Shown here in pieces: positions 8,147 through 16,282 of a stretch of 64,000 nucleotides of DNA. A program made the translations under genes and the position numbers. The stretch is taken from assembly GCA_036560485.1 (NCBI GenBank), contig DATBRC010000020.1, forward strand, positions 1 through 64,000, given 5' to 3'. The notes under the pieces were generated by a model. The model did not search any database, was not told the origin of the DNA, and worked only from the letters and a program-made list of their open reading frames with translations. Source of the DNA: DATBRC01 sp036560485 (GTDB lineage Bacteria > Pseudomonadota > Gammaproteobacteria > Burkholderiales > Burkholderiaceae_D). Position 1 is the stretch's first letter; each line of letters starts with the position of its first letter.

Positions 8147-10252
8147 ATGAATAAAGTCATTAAATTAAATGCGGCAAACAAAGTTGATCATTCTCCATCG
8201 ATCATCTATCTCAATCGGGAATTATCGCAACTCGCCTTTAACAGACGTGTTCTCGCACAAGCTGAAGATCCAAACATTCCCTTATTAGAACGGCTGCGCT
8301 ATCTGTGTATTGCGAGCAGCAACTTTGATGAATTTTTTGAAGTCCGCATTGCCAGCTTGCTGGCGCAAGAACGATTGGATGGCACTGGCGCTGCAGAATC
8401 ACCAGCCTTAACGGCGGCACTGGAACTCACCAGTACCGAATGCCATCAACTGATTGAGCAGCAATATGACATTCTGAACAAACAAGTATTGCCGCATTTA
8501 TCTGCCAAGGGCATCCATTTGTTGCGAGATCAAGACCGCAACGATGCCCAAAAGGCTTGGGTCAAAGCATACTTTGATCGTGAAGTTCGTCCATTGTTAA
8601 CACCGATTGGACTAGATCCTTCGCATCCATTTCCGCAAGTAATCAATAAAAGTCTCAATTTTATTGTTGAATTGTCAGGCAAAGATGCGTTCGGTCGCGG
8701 CAGCGCGATCGCCATCCTGAAAGCGCCTCGCGTTTTGCCACGCGTCATCCGCCTGCCAGATGAGCTTTCCAAAAATGGTATCGCGTTCTGTTTATTGTCT
8801 TCCGTCATTCACGCCCATATCACCGACTTGTTCACCGGCCGGGATGTGATTGCTTATTCCCAGTTCCGCGTCACGCGCAACAGCGACTTGTGGGTGGATG
8901 AAGAAGAAGTAAAAAATCTGCGGCAAGCGCTGCAGGGCGAATTACATAGCCGACAATTTGGCGTTGCAGTACGGTTAGAAGTATCAAAAAATTGTCCGGA
9001 AAATCTAGCGCAATTTCTGCTCGATCAATTCTCGATTCCGAAGAATCGCTTGTATGCGGTTGATGGGCCAGTCAATATGGTCCGGTTATCGGAATTGATT
9101 GAATTGGTCGGTCAACCGTCATTGCATTTCCCGAAATTCATTCCGAAATATTCACTGCAAACGACTGATGCGGATTTATTTACCTTATTAAAAACCGAAG
9201 ATGTGCTTTTGCATCATCCGTTCCAGTCGTTTCAACCAGTCGTCGAATTTATCCGCAATGCTGCGCAAGACAAGAACGTGGTCGCGATCAAGCAAACCAT
9301 TTATCGTACCGGGATGAATTCGGATTTAATGGAAGCATTGATCACCGCAGCGCTCCTCGGAAAAGAAGTCACGGTAATCGTCGAATTGATGGCACGCTTT
9401 GACGAACAAGCCAATATCAATTGGGCTGATAGGCTGGAGCGCGCCGGCGCACAAGTCGTATATGGCGTAGTCGGATTAAAAACCCATGCCAAGCTTGCTC
9501 TTGTCATCCGCAGGGAAGAAGGAAAGCTGCATTTTTATGCGCATCTTGGCACAGGCAACTATCATCCGACCACGACCAAGCTATATACGGATTTTGGTTT
9601 GCTGACAGCCAATCCTGAATTGACCAACGAAGTCAACGAAATCTTTCTGCACCTGACCAGCCTCACGAAGCCAAAGAAATTCAATCATCTATGGTTAGCG
9701 CCTTTTTCCTTGCAAAAGGAAATTATCAAGGCGATCCGCAATGAGGCCAGGATTGCGCGCGAAGGCCGCCCTGCTCATATCATCGCAAAGATGAATGCAT
9801 TGCTTGACGAGTCAGTCATACGCGCGCTGTATGCGGCATCCTCGGATGGCGTCAAAATAGATTTGATCGTGCGTGGTGCTTGCGGCCTTCGTCCAGGTGT
9901 CCCCGGTTTGTCCGAAAATATTCGCGTACGCTCGATTATCGGGCGCTTTCTTGAACACAGCCGGATCTATTATTTCCGCAATGATCTGGCCCATGATGTT
10001 TATCTGGCGAGCGCCGACTGGATGAACCGTAATCTGTTCCGTCGTATTGAAGTCGCTTTTCCGGTTCTAAACAAACAATTGAAGCGACGCGTCATTGCAG
10101 AAGGATTGAACCCCTATCTGAAAGACAATACCAATGCGTGGGAACTTGACTCAAATGGCCAATACAAAAAGCGAAAACCACATACAAACCAATCTGCTTT
10201 CAGCGCGCAACAGCACTTGATGATGACGCTAAGCGGCTTTTATCTGGATTAG
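8147..10252 (+). CDS. ppk: Polyphosphate kinase 1
   Basis: Makes inorganic polyphosphate from ATP (reversible). It is 701 aa, typical of PPK1. Visible features are the N-terminal N-R-E-L-S-x-L-x-F-N-x-R motif, the L-K-T-H-A-K motif with the autophosphorylated His (H447), and the downstream H-L-G-T-G-N-Y-H segment, in two phospholipase-D-like catalytic lobes. Its promoter carries a PhoB box, so synthesis is tied to phosphate starvation here. sixA follows after 9 nt, and ppx is nearby at 16283-17740. Confidence 0.97.
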   Translation: MNKVIKLNAANKVDHSPSIIYLNRELSQLAFNRRVLAQAEDPNIPLLERLRYLCIASSNFDEFFEVRIASLLAQERLDGTGAAESPALTAALELTSTECHQLIEQQYDILNKQVLPHLSAKGIHLLRDQDRNDAQKAWVKAYFDREVRPLLTPIGLDPSHPFPQVINKSLNFIVELSGKDAFGRGSAIAILKAPRVLPRVIRLPDELSKNGIAFCLLSSVIHAHITDLFTGRDVIAYSQFRVTRNSDLWVDEEEVKNLRQALQGELHSRQFGVAVRLEVSKNCPENLAQFLLDQFSIPKNRLYAVDGPVNMVRLSELIELVGQPSLHFPKFIPKYSLQTTDADLFTLLKTEDVLLHHPFQSFQPVVEFIRNAAQDKNVVAIKQTIYRTGMNSDLMEALITAALLGKEVTVIVELMARFDEQANINWADRLERAGAQVVYGVVGLKTHAKLALVIRREEGKLHFYAHLGTGNYHPTTTKLYTDFGLLTANPELTNEVNEIFLHLTSLTKPKKFNHLWLAPFSLQKEIIKAIRNEARIAREGRPAHIIAKMNALLDESVIRALYAASSDGVKIDLIVRGACGLRPGVPGLSENIRVRSIIGRFLEHSRIYYFRNDLAHDVYLASADWMNRNLFRRIEVAFPVLNKQLKRRVIAEGLNPYLKDNTNAWELDSNGQYKKRKPHTNQSAFSAQQHLMMTLSGFYLD

Positions 10253-10261
10253 GAACAAAAC

Positions 10262-10714
10262 ATGGAACTGATCTTGTGGCGTCATGCTGAAGCAGAAGAT
10301 GGTGAGCCAGACCACACACGGGCGTTAACAGGAAAGGGACACAAACAAGCAGCGAAGGTCGCCGGATGGCTGGACCGCAATCTTCCTAACAGTTGCAAAA
10401 TTCTGGTCAGTCCAACTAAACGCACTGTACAAACAGTAGAGGCGCTTGAAAGAAAATTTAAAACTTATTCTGAACTGGCGCCTGATACCACTGCTGAGAC
10501 GATATTGAAAATTGCAAACTGGCCGAACAATAAAGAACCCGTATTGATAGTGGGGCATCAACCGACGTTAGGGCATGTCGCATCTTTATTGTTAACGGGT
10601 ATCCAACAAGAATGGACAATACGAAAAGGTAATGTATGGTGGTTTTCACAAAGAGAACGCGGCGACATTACCACCACCTATGTCAAAGCGATTGTTTCTC
10701 CTGATTTACTTTAA
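10262..10714 (+). CDS. sixA: Phosphohistidine phosphatase SixA
   Basis: Histidine-phosphatase superfamily protein of 150 aa with the catalytic R7-H8-A9 near the N-terminus and the later G-H-Q-P motif. SixA removes phosphate from phosphohistidine in signalling and phosphotransferase proteins. It sits 9 nt downstream of ppk and is probably co-transcribed from the PhoB promoter. Whether it acts on PhoR, on phosphotransfer proteins or on another target cannot be told from sequence. Confidence 0.85.
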   Translation: MELILWRHAEAEDGEPDHTRALTGKGHKQAAKVAGWLDRNLPNSCKILVSPTKRTVQTVEALERKFKTYSELAPDTTAETILKIANWPNNKEPVLIVGHQPTLGHVASLLLTGIQQEWTIRKGNVWWFSQRERGDITTTYVKAIVSPDLL

Positions 10715-10765
10715 GAAAAGCAAACAGACCTTACTCTGTAAAACCTGCTTGCATATAAACTCTCC

Positions 10766-11815
10766 TTATTGAATCGACCATCGCAACGGACTACCCTGGG
10801 CATCAGTAATTTTTACCATCTCCTTGAAAATCCTGGCTTGCACAAGATCTGGAAGACGAACAAAATCGATGCCACTCACAATATGGTCGCCGTGCATAAA
10901 TGCCCAGGAAAAGAACTTGAGGGTTGCGCCCATGGTGTCAGGATTTTTCGCTGTTTGCGGCACGATAATGAATGTGCCCATCGTGATTGGCCAGCTGGTC
11001 GCACCGGGTTTATCGGTCAGCATCTCTTCAAAAGTTGCCTTGGTACGCCAACTGCTGTTCTGCAATGAAGAAGCAAATCCTTCTGGCGCGGGGGAGACGA
11101 ATCTTCCATCATGGTTTTGCAGCTTGGCATACGTTAATTGATCCTGCACCACATAGTTATAATCAATATAGCCAATCGCACCTGGCGTCTGCTTCACTAA
11201 CGCAGAAATACCGCTACTCCCTTTTACTTGCATGGCGCTTTCTGGCCATTTGATTGTGAAATCCCTGCCAAAGGCAGCTTTCCACGGTGGGCTTGCCTTA
11301 CTCAAGTAATCGGTAAAATTGTAGGTCGTGCCTGAACCGTCTTGCCTTACTACTGTGACAATCGTGATTTTAGGTAGAGTGATGCCGGGGTTGAGAGCGA
11401 CAATAGAGGGATCATTCCATTTCGTTATCTTGTGCATAAAAATGTTTGCAAGGATTTCTCCTGTCAACTGCAACTGCCCATTTTTTACGCCTGCGATATG
11501 CACAACCGGCACTACACCTGAAATCGCGCTGGGAAAACATATTAATTTCTCTCTGTTCAAGTCTTCCAATGACAACGCAACATCGCTTGCGCCAAAGTCA
11601 ACAGCTCTCTCCTTGATTTTCCTGATCCCGGCTGATGATCCTATTGATTGATAATTTACCTTTGCGCCTTCGGTACGGCTGTAATGTTCAGCCCATTTCG
11701 TATAAAGCGGCATCGCGGCGGAAGATCCTGCGCCATTAATATCAATGGCGAACGTTGGCAATGAAATAAACAAGATACAAAGAGTGGCAAGGAATTGTCG
11801 TAGGTCTAGGGACAT
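10766..11815 (-). CDS. Second periplasmic phosphate-binding protein (PstS paralogue)
   Basis: A 349-aa paralogue of the PstS at 6917-7960. It has a signal peptide (cleavage after T-F-A, residue 23), the mature start I-D-I-N-G-A-G-S-S, and the same phosphate-loop motifs (S-I-G-S-S-A-G, D-F-G-A-S-D, R-Q-D-G-S-G-T-T). It stands alone without permease genes, convergent to sixA, and has its own PhoB box at 11917-11950. It probably feeds the same PstCA permease with a different affinity, or serves as an extracellular scavenger. Changes in the binding loops (S-S-A for S-T-F/Y) hint at altered affinity. Confidence 0.92.
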   Translation of the reverse strand: MSLDLRQFLATLCILFISLPTFAIDINGAGSSAAMPLYTKWAEHYSRTEGAKVNYQSIGSSAGIRKIKERAVDFGASDVALSLEDLNREKLICFPSAISGVVPVVHIAGVKNGQLQLTGEILANIFMHKITKWNDPSIVALNPGITLPKITIVTVVRQDGSGTTYNFTDYLSKASPPWKAAFGRDFTIKWPESAMQVKGSSGISALVKQTPGAIGYIDYNYVVQDQLTYAKLQNHDGRFVSPAPEGFASSLQNSSWRTKATFEEMLTDKPGATSWPITMGTFIIVPQTAKNPDTMGATLKFFSWAFMHGDHIVSGIDFVRLPDLVQARIFKEMVKITDAQGSPLRWSIQ

Positions 11816-11916
11816 AAAAAATGAATTAGAAAATAAATCAATGTTTAAAGTTAAAGTGGGCCATTTACAAAACAGATGTAATGCATGAAGTCATAATTAA
11901 TTTTGCAAGTTGCCGA

Positions 11917-11950
11917 AGTTTAATCGGCATTTATGACAACCAGATGACAT
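11917..11950 (-). promoter_or_regulatory. PhoB box and -10 element for the second pstS
   Basis: Minus-strand ATGTCATCTGGTTGTCAT (11950-11933) has two half-sites 11 bp apart. TAAACT (11922-11917) follows 10 nt downstream. It lies about 100 nt upstream of the start of the PstS paralogue. Confidence 0.85.
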
Positions 11951-12043
11951 GAACAGCCGATGTGAATGTTCTCGACTTCAGATGTGCCCAATGATCTTTC
12001 ATTTATTACGGAATCAGATGTGATGGCTTTATCGATTTATTAC

Positions 12044-12088
12044 TTGTCACAGAACTGACATCAAATTGTCATTTTCCCGAAGCATTAA
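12044..12088 (+). promoter_or_regulatory. Triple PhoB half-site and -10 element for the glycosyltransferase operon
   Basis: Three half-sites, TTGTCAC (12044), CTGACAT (12055) and TTGTCAT (12066), are spaced by exactly 11 bp on the plus strand. CATTAA (12083-12088) follows 10 nt after the last one as a weak -10. The downstream gene is the MGDG-synthase-like glycosyltransferase. Confidence 0.82.
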
Positions 12089-12133
12089 GCGTTTAGGCTC
12101 CGTTTGTCTTCATGTCGAGCGAGAAATAGCGAT

Positions 12134-13393
12134 ATGCGATTTCAATTTGAAAAAGATGTAAAGGATATCCCTACGTTACGCCATCACAGTGTGAGCGATG
12201 GCAATACTAATAAAGAGCCTCGATCAAACACGATAGTTGAAGAACAAGCCATCAAACAAAAGAAGATTTTGATATTGAGTGTCTCTGCAGGCGCGGGTCA
12301 TATACGTGCGGCTGAAGCGCTCCGCGCATATTCCATCTTGCATGACGCAAGCATTGCTGCGACGCATGTGGATGTGATGAATTATGTTTCGACCAGCTTC
12401 AAAAAGATCTATACGGATTTTTATATTACATTGATCAGCAAGCACCCTGCGCTATGGGGTTATTTGTATCAAAGAACAAACGATGCGATGCCGAACAGCA
12501 TCATGCAAAAATTACGGCGCAGCATCGAAAGGCTGAACACAAGAAATCTGTTGAAAGAGATTTCAGCATTTAACCCGGATGCGATTATTTGCACACACTT
12601 TTTACCCGCTGAAATTTTGGCGCGCATGATTCGCATTTCACGCATTGCATGCCCGGTATGGGTACAAGTGACCGATTTCGATTTGCATAGAATGTGGGTG
12701 CATGACGGCATGGCCGGCTACTTTGCCGCCAATGACGAAGTGGCGTTTCGCATGCACGCGCAAGGCATTCCGAAAGAGATAATCCATGTTACCGGCATCC
12801 CAGTGATGCCAACCTTTGACCAGCCTCTTGAACGCGTCGAATGTGCAAACGAATTGGCACTGGATCCAAAGCGCTTGACGTTCTTGCTGATGGGCGGTGG
12901 CGCCGGGCTAGGCAAGCTGGATGAAGTAGCTGCGCGTTTGCTTGCTATAGATTCCGATTTTCAGCTGATTGTTTTAGCGGGAAAAAATGAAGATGCATTG
13001 GCTGCACTGCGCATGCTGAGCATACGTTATCCTGATCGTCTGGTTGCGTGCGGCTTCACCAATCATGTAGAACGATTGATGGCATGTGCCGACCTTGTCA
13101 TCACAAAACCCGGTGGACTTACTGTCTCGGAATGTTTATCAATGGGACTTCCGATGATCGTGAATTCACCTATTCCCGGCCAGGAAGAACGCAATGCCGA
13201 TTATTTACTGGAACAAGGCGTAGCACTCAAGGCTTTCGATGCGATTACGCTCGAATACCGTATCCTTCATCTTCTGCAAAATCCGGACAAGCTTGCTGAA
13301 ATGCGTGCAAAGGCCAAAGCAATCGGACGTCCTGCCGCAGCGCAGCGCGTGTTGGACGTCGTTCTACATGTTGATCAATCGGGACTTATATGA
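12134..13393 (+). CDS. MGDG-synthase/UgtP-like glycosyltransferase (probable diacylglycerol glucosyl/galactosyltransferase)
   Basis: Product of 419 aa. Residues 44-60 carry the MGDG-synthase N-terminal signature I-L-S-V-S-A-G-A-G-H (H56). The C-terminal half has a GT28 donor-binding domain with T-K-P-G-G-L-T-V-S-E and the G-Q-E-E-R-N-A segment. Family members transfer a sugar from a UDP-sugar to diacylglycerol, giving mono-glycosyl diacylglycerol at the inner membrane. The triple PhoB half-site upstream, and the convergent PlcP-like and OlsB-like genes, suggest it converts the diacylglycerol released from phospholipids into phosphorus-free glycolipid during phosphate starvation. The ATG at 12134 is preferred over a TTG at 12104. 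It overlaps the next gene by 4 bp. Confidence 0.82.
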   Translation: MRFQFEKDVKDIPTLRHHSVSDGNTNKEPRSNTIVEEQAIKQKKILILSVSAGAGHIRAAEALRAYSILHDASIAATHVDVMNYVSTSFKKIYTDFYITLISKHPALWGYLYQRTNDAMPNSIMQKLRRSIERLNTRNLLKEISAFNPDAIICTHFLPAEILARMIRISRIACPVWVQVTDFDLHRMWVHDGMAGYFAANDEVAFRMHAQGIPKEIIHVTGIPVMPTFDQPLERVECANELALDPKRLTFLLMGGGAGLGKLDEVAARLLAIDSDFQLIVLAGKNEDALAALRMLSIRYPDRLVACGFTNHVERLMACADLVITKPGGLTVSECLSMGLPMIVNSPIPGQEERNADYLLEQGVALKAFDAITLEYRILHLLQNPDKLAEMRAKAKAIGRPAAAQRVLDVVLHVDQSGLI

Positions 13394-13848
13394 ATTCAGT
13401 GCAGGTTGCATTGGTTGTGCTTGGAACAGCATTGCTGGCTTACTGCTTTGCCAAAGCCGAAATCCATATCGAAGGCGAAAACGGCTGGGCAATCAATTTG
13501 CCTACCTGGCGCATTGAAGAGCATTGGCTGCTCGACATATTCTGGGGTGGCCGCCCGATGACCGGCTATCATGCCTGGGTATTTCCATTCATCTTATTGT
13601 TTTTTCACTTCCCTATTTTTTTCACGGGACAATGGTCAATACCGATTGAAGCACGTGTTATCAGCTGCATCATTCTGTTTTGGATGATCGAGGATTTCCT
13701 TTGGTTTGTGTTGAATCCTGCCTTTGGTTTGAGTCGGTACAAACCGGAGCATATTCATTGGCATAAACGCTGGATATGGTTTCTGCCCGTGGAATACTGG
13801 ATCTTTGGTCCGATCGCAATTGCGTTGATGTGGTATTCGTATCATTAG
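13390..13848 (+). CDS. Small integral membrane protein of unknown function in the Pho lipid operon
   Basis: A 152-aa protein with about four hydrophobic helices: residues 6-22, a segment near 55-75, one near 85-108, and a C-terminal one. The loops are rich in Trp and His (for example I-H-W-H-K-R-W). It starts inside the stop of the glycosyltransferase (ATGA overlap), so it is translationally coupled and under the same PhoB promoter. I do not recognise a family. A role in glycolipid handling, such as a membrane partner, flippase or lipid-modifying enzyme, is only an inference from context. Confidence 0.72.
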   Translation: MNSVQVALVVLGTALLAYCFAKAEIHIEGENGWAINLPTWRIEEHWLLDIFWGGRPMTGYHAWVFPFILLFFHFPIFFTGQWSIPIEARVISCIILFWMIEDFLWFVLNPAFGLSRYKPEHIHWHKRWIWFLPVEYWIFGPIAIALMWYSYH

Positions 13849-13930
13849 AACGCGCCTCACCAAGACTGGAGTAATCGGTTCTATACAGAAGGCAGGTGGC
13901 TGCCAAATCCAGGAAATCTATCGCACACTG

Positions 13931-14770
13931 TTATACCGGCAATACAGTATGCTTGGATTTAGTGTGATGCCCACAAATTTCCAGCCACGTGACCAAACGT
14001 AGTTCACCCGAATAATCTTCAACCAATGCCGACAGGCTCTCAACCCAATCGCCATCGTTGCAGTAAGTAATGCCATCAATTTCGCGAATTTCCGGCTTGT
14101 GGATATGGCCGCAAATCACGCCATCCAAGCCTTTCTTTTTCGCTTCAGCGGCAAGCGCTACTTCAAACGATGTAATGTAGCTGACAGCATTTTTGACTTG
14201 CAGTTTCAAATACTGTGAAAGCGACCAATATGGCAAACCGGCACGTGCACGAAAGTGGTTAAGCCAATGATTGAATTTCAGAATAACGGTGTACATGTTA
14301 TCGCCGAGATAGGCAAGCCACTTGGCGCAAGCAATGACGCCATCGAAACGGTCACCATGCAAAACCAGCATGCGTTTTCCATTGGCTGTGGTATGCACCA
14401 TTTCATCGCGGATTTTGATGCCGCCGAAATCGAATCCGATGAATTGCCTGATCGATTCATCATGATTGCCTGGGATAAGCGTGACCTTGGTGCCTTTCTT
14501 GGCTTTCTTCAAAACGAGCTGCACCACATTATTGTGTTTCTGGTCCCAATACCAACGGCGCTTGAGTTGCCAACCGTCGATAATATCGCCAACCAAATAC
14601 AGCTTGTCTGATTCCGTCGCACGCAAAAATTCCCAGAGCTTCTTTGCTTGACAACCAGTTGTTCCCAAATGCACATCTGAAATCCAGATTGTGCGAAATT
14701 TGATCGATTCGCGCTTGCCGGCTTCCGTGCTCGATACATCAGCCTCAAGAAACTGGTCGCGCGATTTCAT
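13931..14770 (-). CDS. plcP: PlcP-like calcineurin-type metallophosphoesterase (probable phospholipase C; LpxH-related fold)
   Basis: A 279-aa binuclear-metal phosphoesterase. Canonical motifs are S-D-V-H-L-G (D32, H34), G-D-I-I-D (D62), G-N-H-D-E (N102, H103), H-G-D-R-F-D and G-H-I-H-K-P. By homology such proteins are often called UDP-2,3-diacylglucosamine hydrolases, but the same family contains PlcP of rhizobia and marine bacteria, which splits phosphatidylcholine/PE/PG to diacylglycerol under phosphate starvation. The context decides for PlcP here: it overlaps olsB by 4 bp (ATGA), is driven by a PhoB promoter, and converges on a diacylglycerol glycosyltransferase operon. LpxH activity remains the alternative. 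Confidence 0.78.
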   Translation of the reverse strand: MKSRDQFLEADVSSTEAGKRESIKFRTIWISDVHLGTTGCQAKKLWEFLRATESDKLYLVGDIIDGWQLKRRWYWDQKHNNVVQLVLKKAKKGTKVTLIPGNHDESIRQFIGFDFGGIKIRDEMVHTTANGKRMLVLHGDRFDGVIACAKWLAYLGDNMYTVILKFNHWLNHFRARAGLPYWSLSQYLKLQVKNAVSYITSFEVALAAEAKKKGLDGVICGHIHKPEIREIDGITYCNDGDWVESLSALVEDYSGELRLVTWLEICGHHTKSKHTVLPV

Positions 14771-15540
14771 ATTTCCCTCGTCTCTTTAAGATAGTGGCGG
14801 GCGTAACGGCTATTCAATTTTGCCAGCGGCAGCAGCATGAATAAATCGGCACAGTGGAAATCAGGATCCCAGGCAGGTTCGCCGCAAATCCAGGCGCCAC
14901 CTCTTAGATACCCTTTAATCAATGGCGGCATTTTCGGCTTGTGGCCTGGCTCACGTTCTGCAATCGGAAATGGCAAATGCGGTGTCACGCGATATTCGGA
15001 CGGCGCCAGATTGGTATCGCGCACCGCATGATAAAGCGCAGCTGCATTATGTCCGCCATCGGACAAACTAATGCTGGCACAACCAATCAGGTATTCACAA
15101 TTTTCTTTTTTCATGTAGGCAGCCAGCCCAGCCCATAACAACATGATGACGCCGCCGCTGCGATAATCCGGATGGATACATGCGCGCCCTGCTTCTGCGA
15201 TACGATTGCGCAGATTATTCAAGCGGCTCAAATCAAATTCCTGTTCCGAATAAAATTGCCCCATCTTGCGTGCTGCATGAGGACTCATGACACGGTAGGT
15301 GCCGACAACTTTCAATGATTCTGAATCGCGCACAATGAGATGATCACAATAAGAATCGAACTCATCCTTATCCAGTCCATCTTTATTGGCAAGTGTGGAC
15401 AGTCCCATTGCCTGGATAAAAACCTTGTAACGCAAGCGCTGTACTTCGTGCACTTCTTCAGGCGTTGTAGCGAGACTTAATGTCAGTTTTGAAAAACTTG
15501 GATTGGATTCTGCTTCAGCTGGTATGGTCATTAAACGCAT
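14767..15540 (-). CDS. olsB: OlsB-like ornithine-acyl[ACP] N-acyltransferase (GNAT/hemolysin-like fold)
   Basis: A 257-aa acyltransferase of the Acetyltransf_5 type. The N-terminal part has Q-R-L-R-Y-K-V-F, and the middle has E-A-G-R-A-C-I-H-P-D-Y-R and Y-L-I-G-C-A-S, both typical of OlsB. OlsB adds a 3-hydroxyacyl chain to ornithine to make lyso-ornithine lipid, the first step to phosphorus-free ornithine lipids. AAGGA lies 7 nt before the ATG. The PhoB triple half-site at 15596-15624 sits about 56 nt upstream. No obvious OlsA (O-acyltransferase) lies beside it. PEP-CTERM-associated acyltransferases are a related family but fit the context less well. Confidence 0.83.
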   Translation of the reverse strand: MRLMTIPAEAESNPSFSKLTLSLATTPEEVHEVQRLRYKVFIQAMGLSTLANKDGLDKDEFDSYCDHLIVRDSESLKVVGTYRVMSPHAARKMGQFYSEQEFDLSRLNNLRNRIAEAGRACIHPDYRSGGVIMLLWAGLAAYMKKENCEYLIGCASISLSDGGHNAAALYHAVRDTNLAPSEYRVTPHLPFPIAEREPGHKPKMPPLIKGYLRGGAWICGEPAWDPDFHCADLFMLLPLAKLNSRYARHYLKETREI

Positions 15541-15579
15541 TGTTCGTCCTTGTAAATTCGACGGACAAAGCGTAACTAT

Positions 15580-15624
15580 TATTTACTTCAGGAAAATGAC
15601 AGATTGATGTCAGTTTGATGACAT
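15580..15624 (-). promoter_or_regulatory. Triple PhoB half-site and -10 element for olsB-plcP
   Basis: On the minus strand ATGTCAT (15624-15618), CTGACAT (15613-15607) and CTGTCAT (15602-15596) are spaced exactly 11 bp apart. TAAATA (15585-15580) follows 10 nt after the last. It points into olsB. Confidence 0.88.
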
Positions 15625-15636
15625 GCCCCAAAGAAT

Positions 15637-15668
15637 AAAAAAACCGGCATACGTATGCCGGTTTTTAA
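15637..15668 (-). terminator. Rho-independent terminator (possibly bidirectional)
   Basis: A perfect palindrome with arms AAACCGGCATAC / GTATGCCGGTTT (15641-15664) is flanked by A-rich and T-rich runs. It ends transcription of the minus-strand gene at 15686-16165 just before the olsB PhoB promoter. Confidence 0.85.
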
Positions 15669-15685
15669 TTGAATCGATGTGTTAT

Positions 15686-16165
15686 TTATTTTTCTTTCTT
15701 TGGCCGCCCTGCTTTCAATGGCACTAAGGATGCAATCGATTTCTTCAAATCAAGCAAACTCAATTGGCGAATATGTGCAACGCCGATTCGCAATAGCTCA
15801 CTCTTTTTTACTTCAATTCCAGCTTTCAAACATAATTTTTTTACTTCGCCCAGCGCAGCATACTCTGCCTCAGGCATCGTAAAACTATCCCGAATCAATT
15901 TTGGCTTTTTAATTTTTTCCTTTGCTGCAGGGACTGCTTTCCCCTTGGCAGAAGGTTTTGCTTGAGTAGCCTTTTGTTTGACCGGCTTCTTCACTGAGGA
16001 TGCTACGGATTTGGGTTTTACTGCTGTCTTGGGCTTGGCGGCGCCATTAGCTTTTGCCGATACAGGCAATTTCACTGCAGCCGATGGCGCAATGCTATTT
16101 TTTTTCCTGGATGGAATTGATGCGGGTTTGGCTTGTTCATTTTTCTCTGCATTCATTTTTTTCAT
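15686..16165 (-). CDS. Lys/Ala/Pro-rich protein with a compact C-terminal domain, unknown function
   Basis: 159 aa from the ATG at 16165, which has GGGGGA 4-5 nt upstream (another ATG lies at 16177). Residues up to about 95 are low complexity, rich in Lys, Ala, Pro and Ser, resembling histone-H1-like or nucleoid-associated tails. The last 65 residues look folded, with helical segments such as E-V-K-K-L-C-L-K-A-G-I-E-V-K-K-S-E-L-L-R. A DNA-binding role is a guess from the basic tail and a ribbon-helix-helix-like C-terminus. It is followed by a strong terminator. Confidence 0.7.
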   Translation of the reverse strand: MKKMNAEKNEQAKPASIPSRKKNSIAPSAAVKLPVSAKANGAAKPKTAVKPKSVASSVKKPVKQKATQAKPSAKGKAVPAAKEKIKKPKLIRDSFTMPEAEYAALGEVKKLCLKAGIEVKKSELLRIGVAHIRQLSLLDLKKSIASLVPLKAGRPKKEK

Positions 16166-16282
16166 GAAATCCCCCATTTAATTGTATAAACGATATATAC
16201 AATATATATAATTTTATCTTGTTTTACAAGGTACTTGATTCAAACAGTCAATTTAATAAAAATCCCTTGATCCGTTCAAAAA

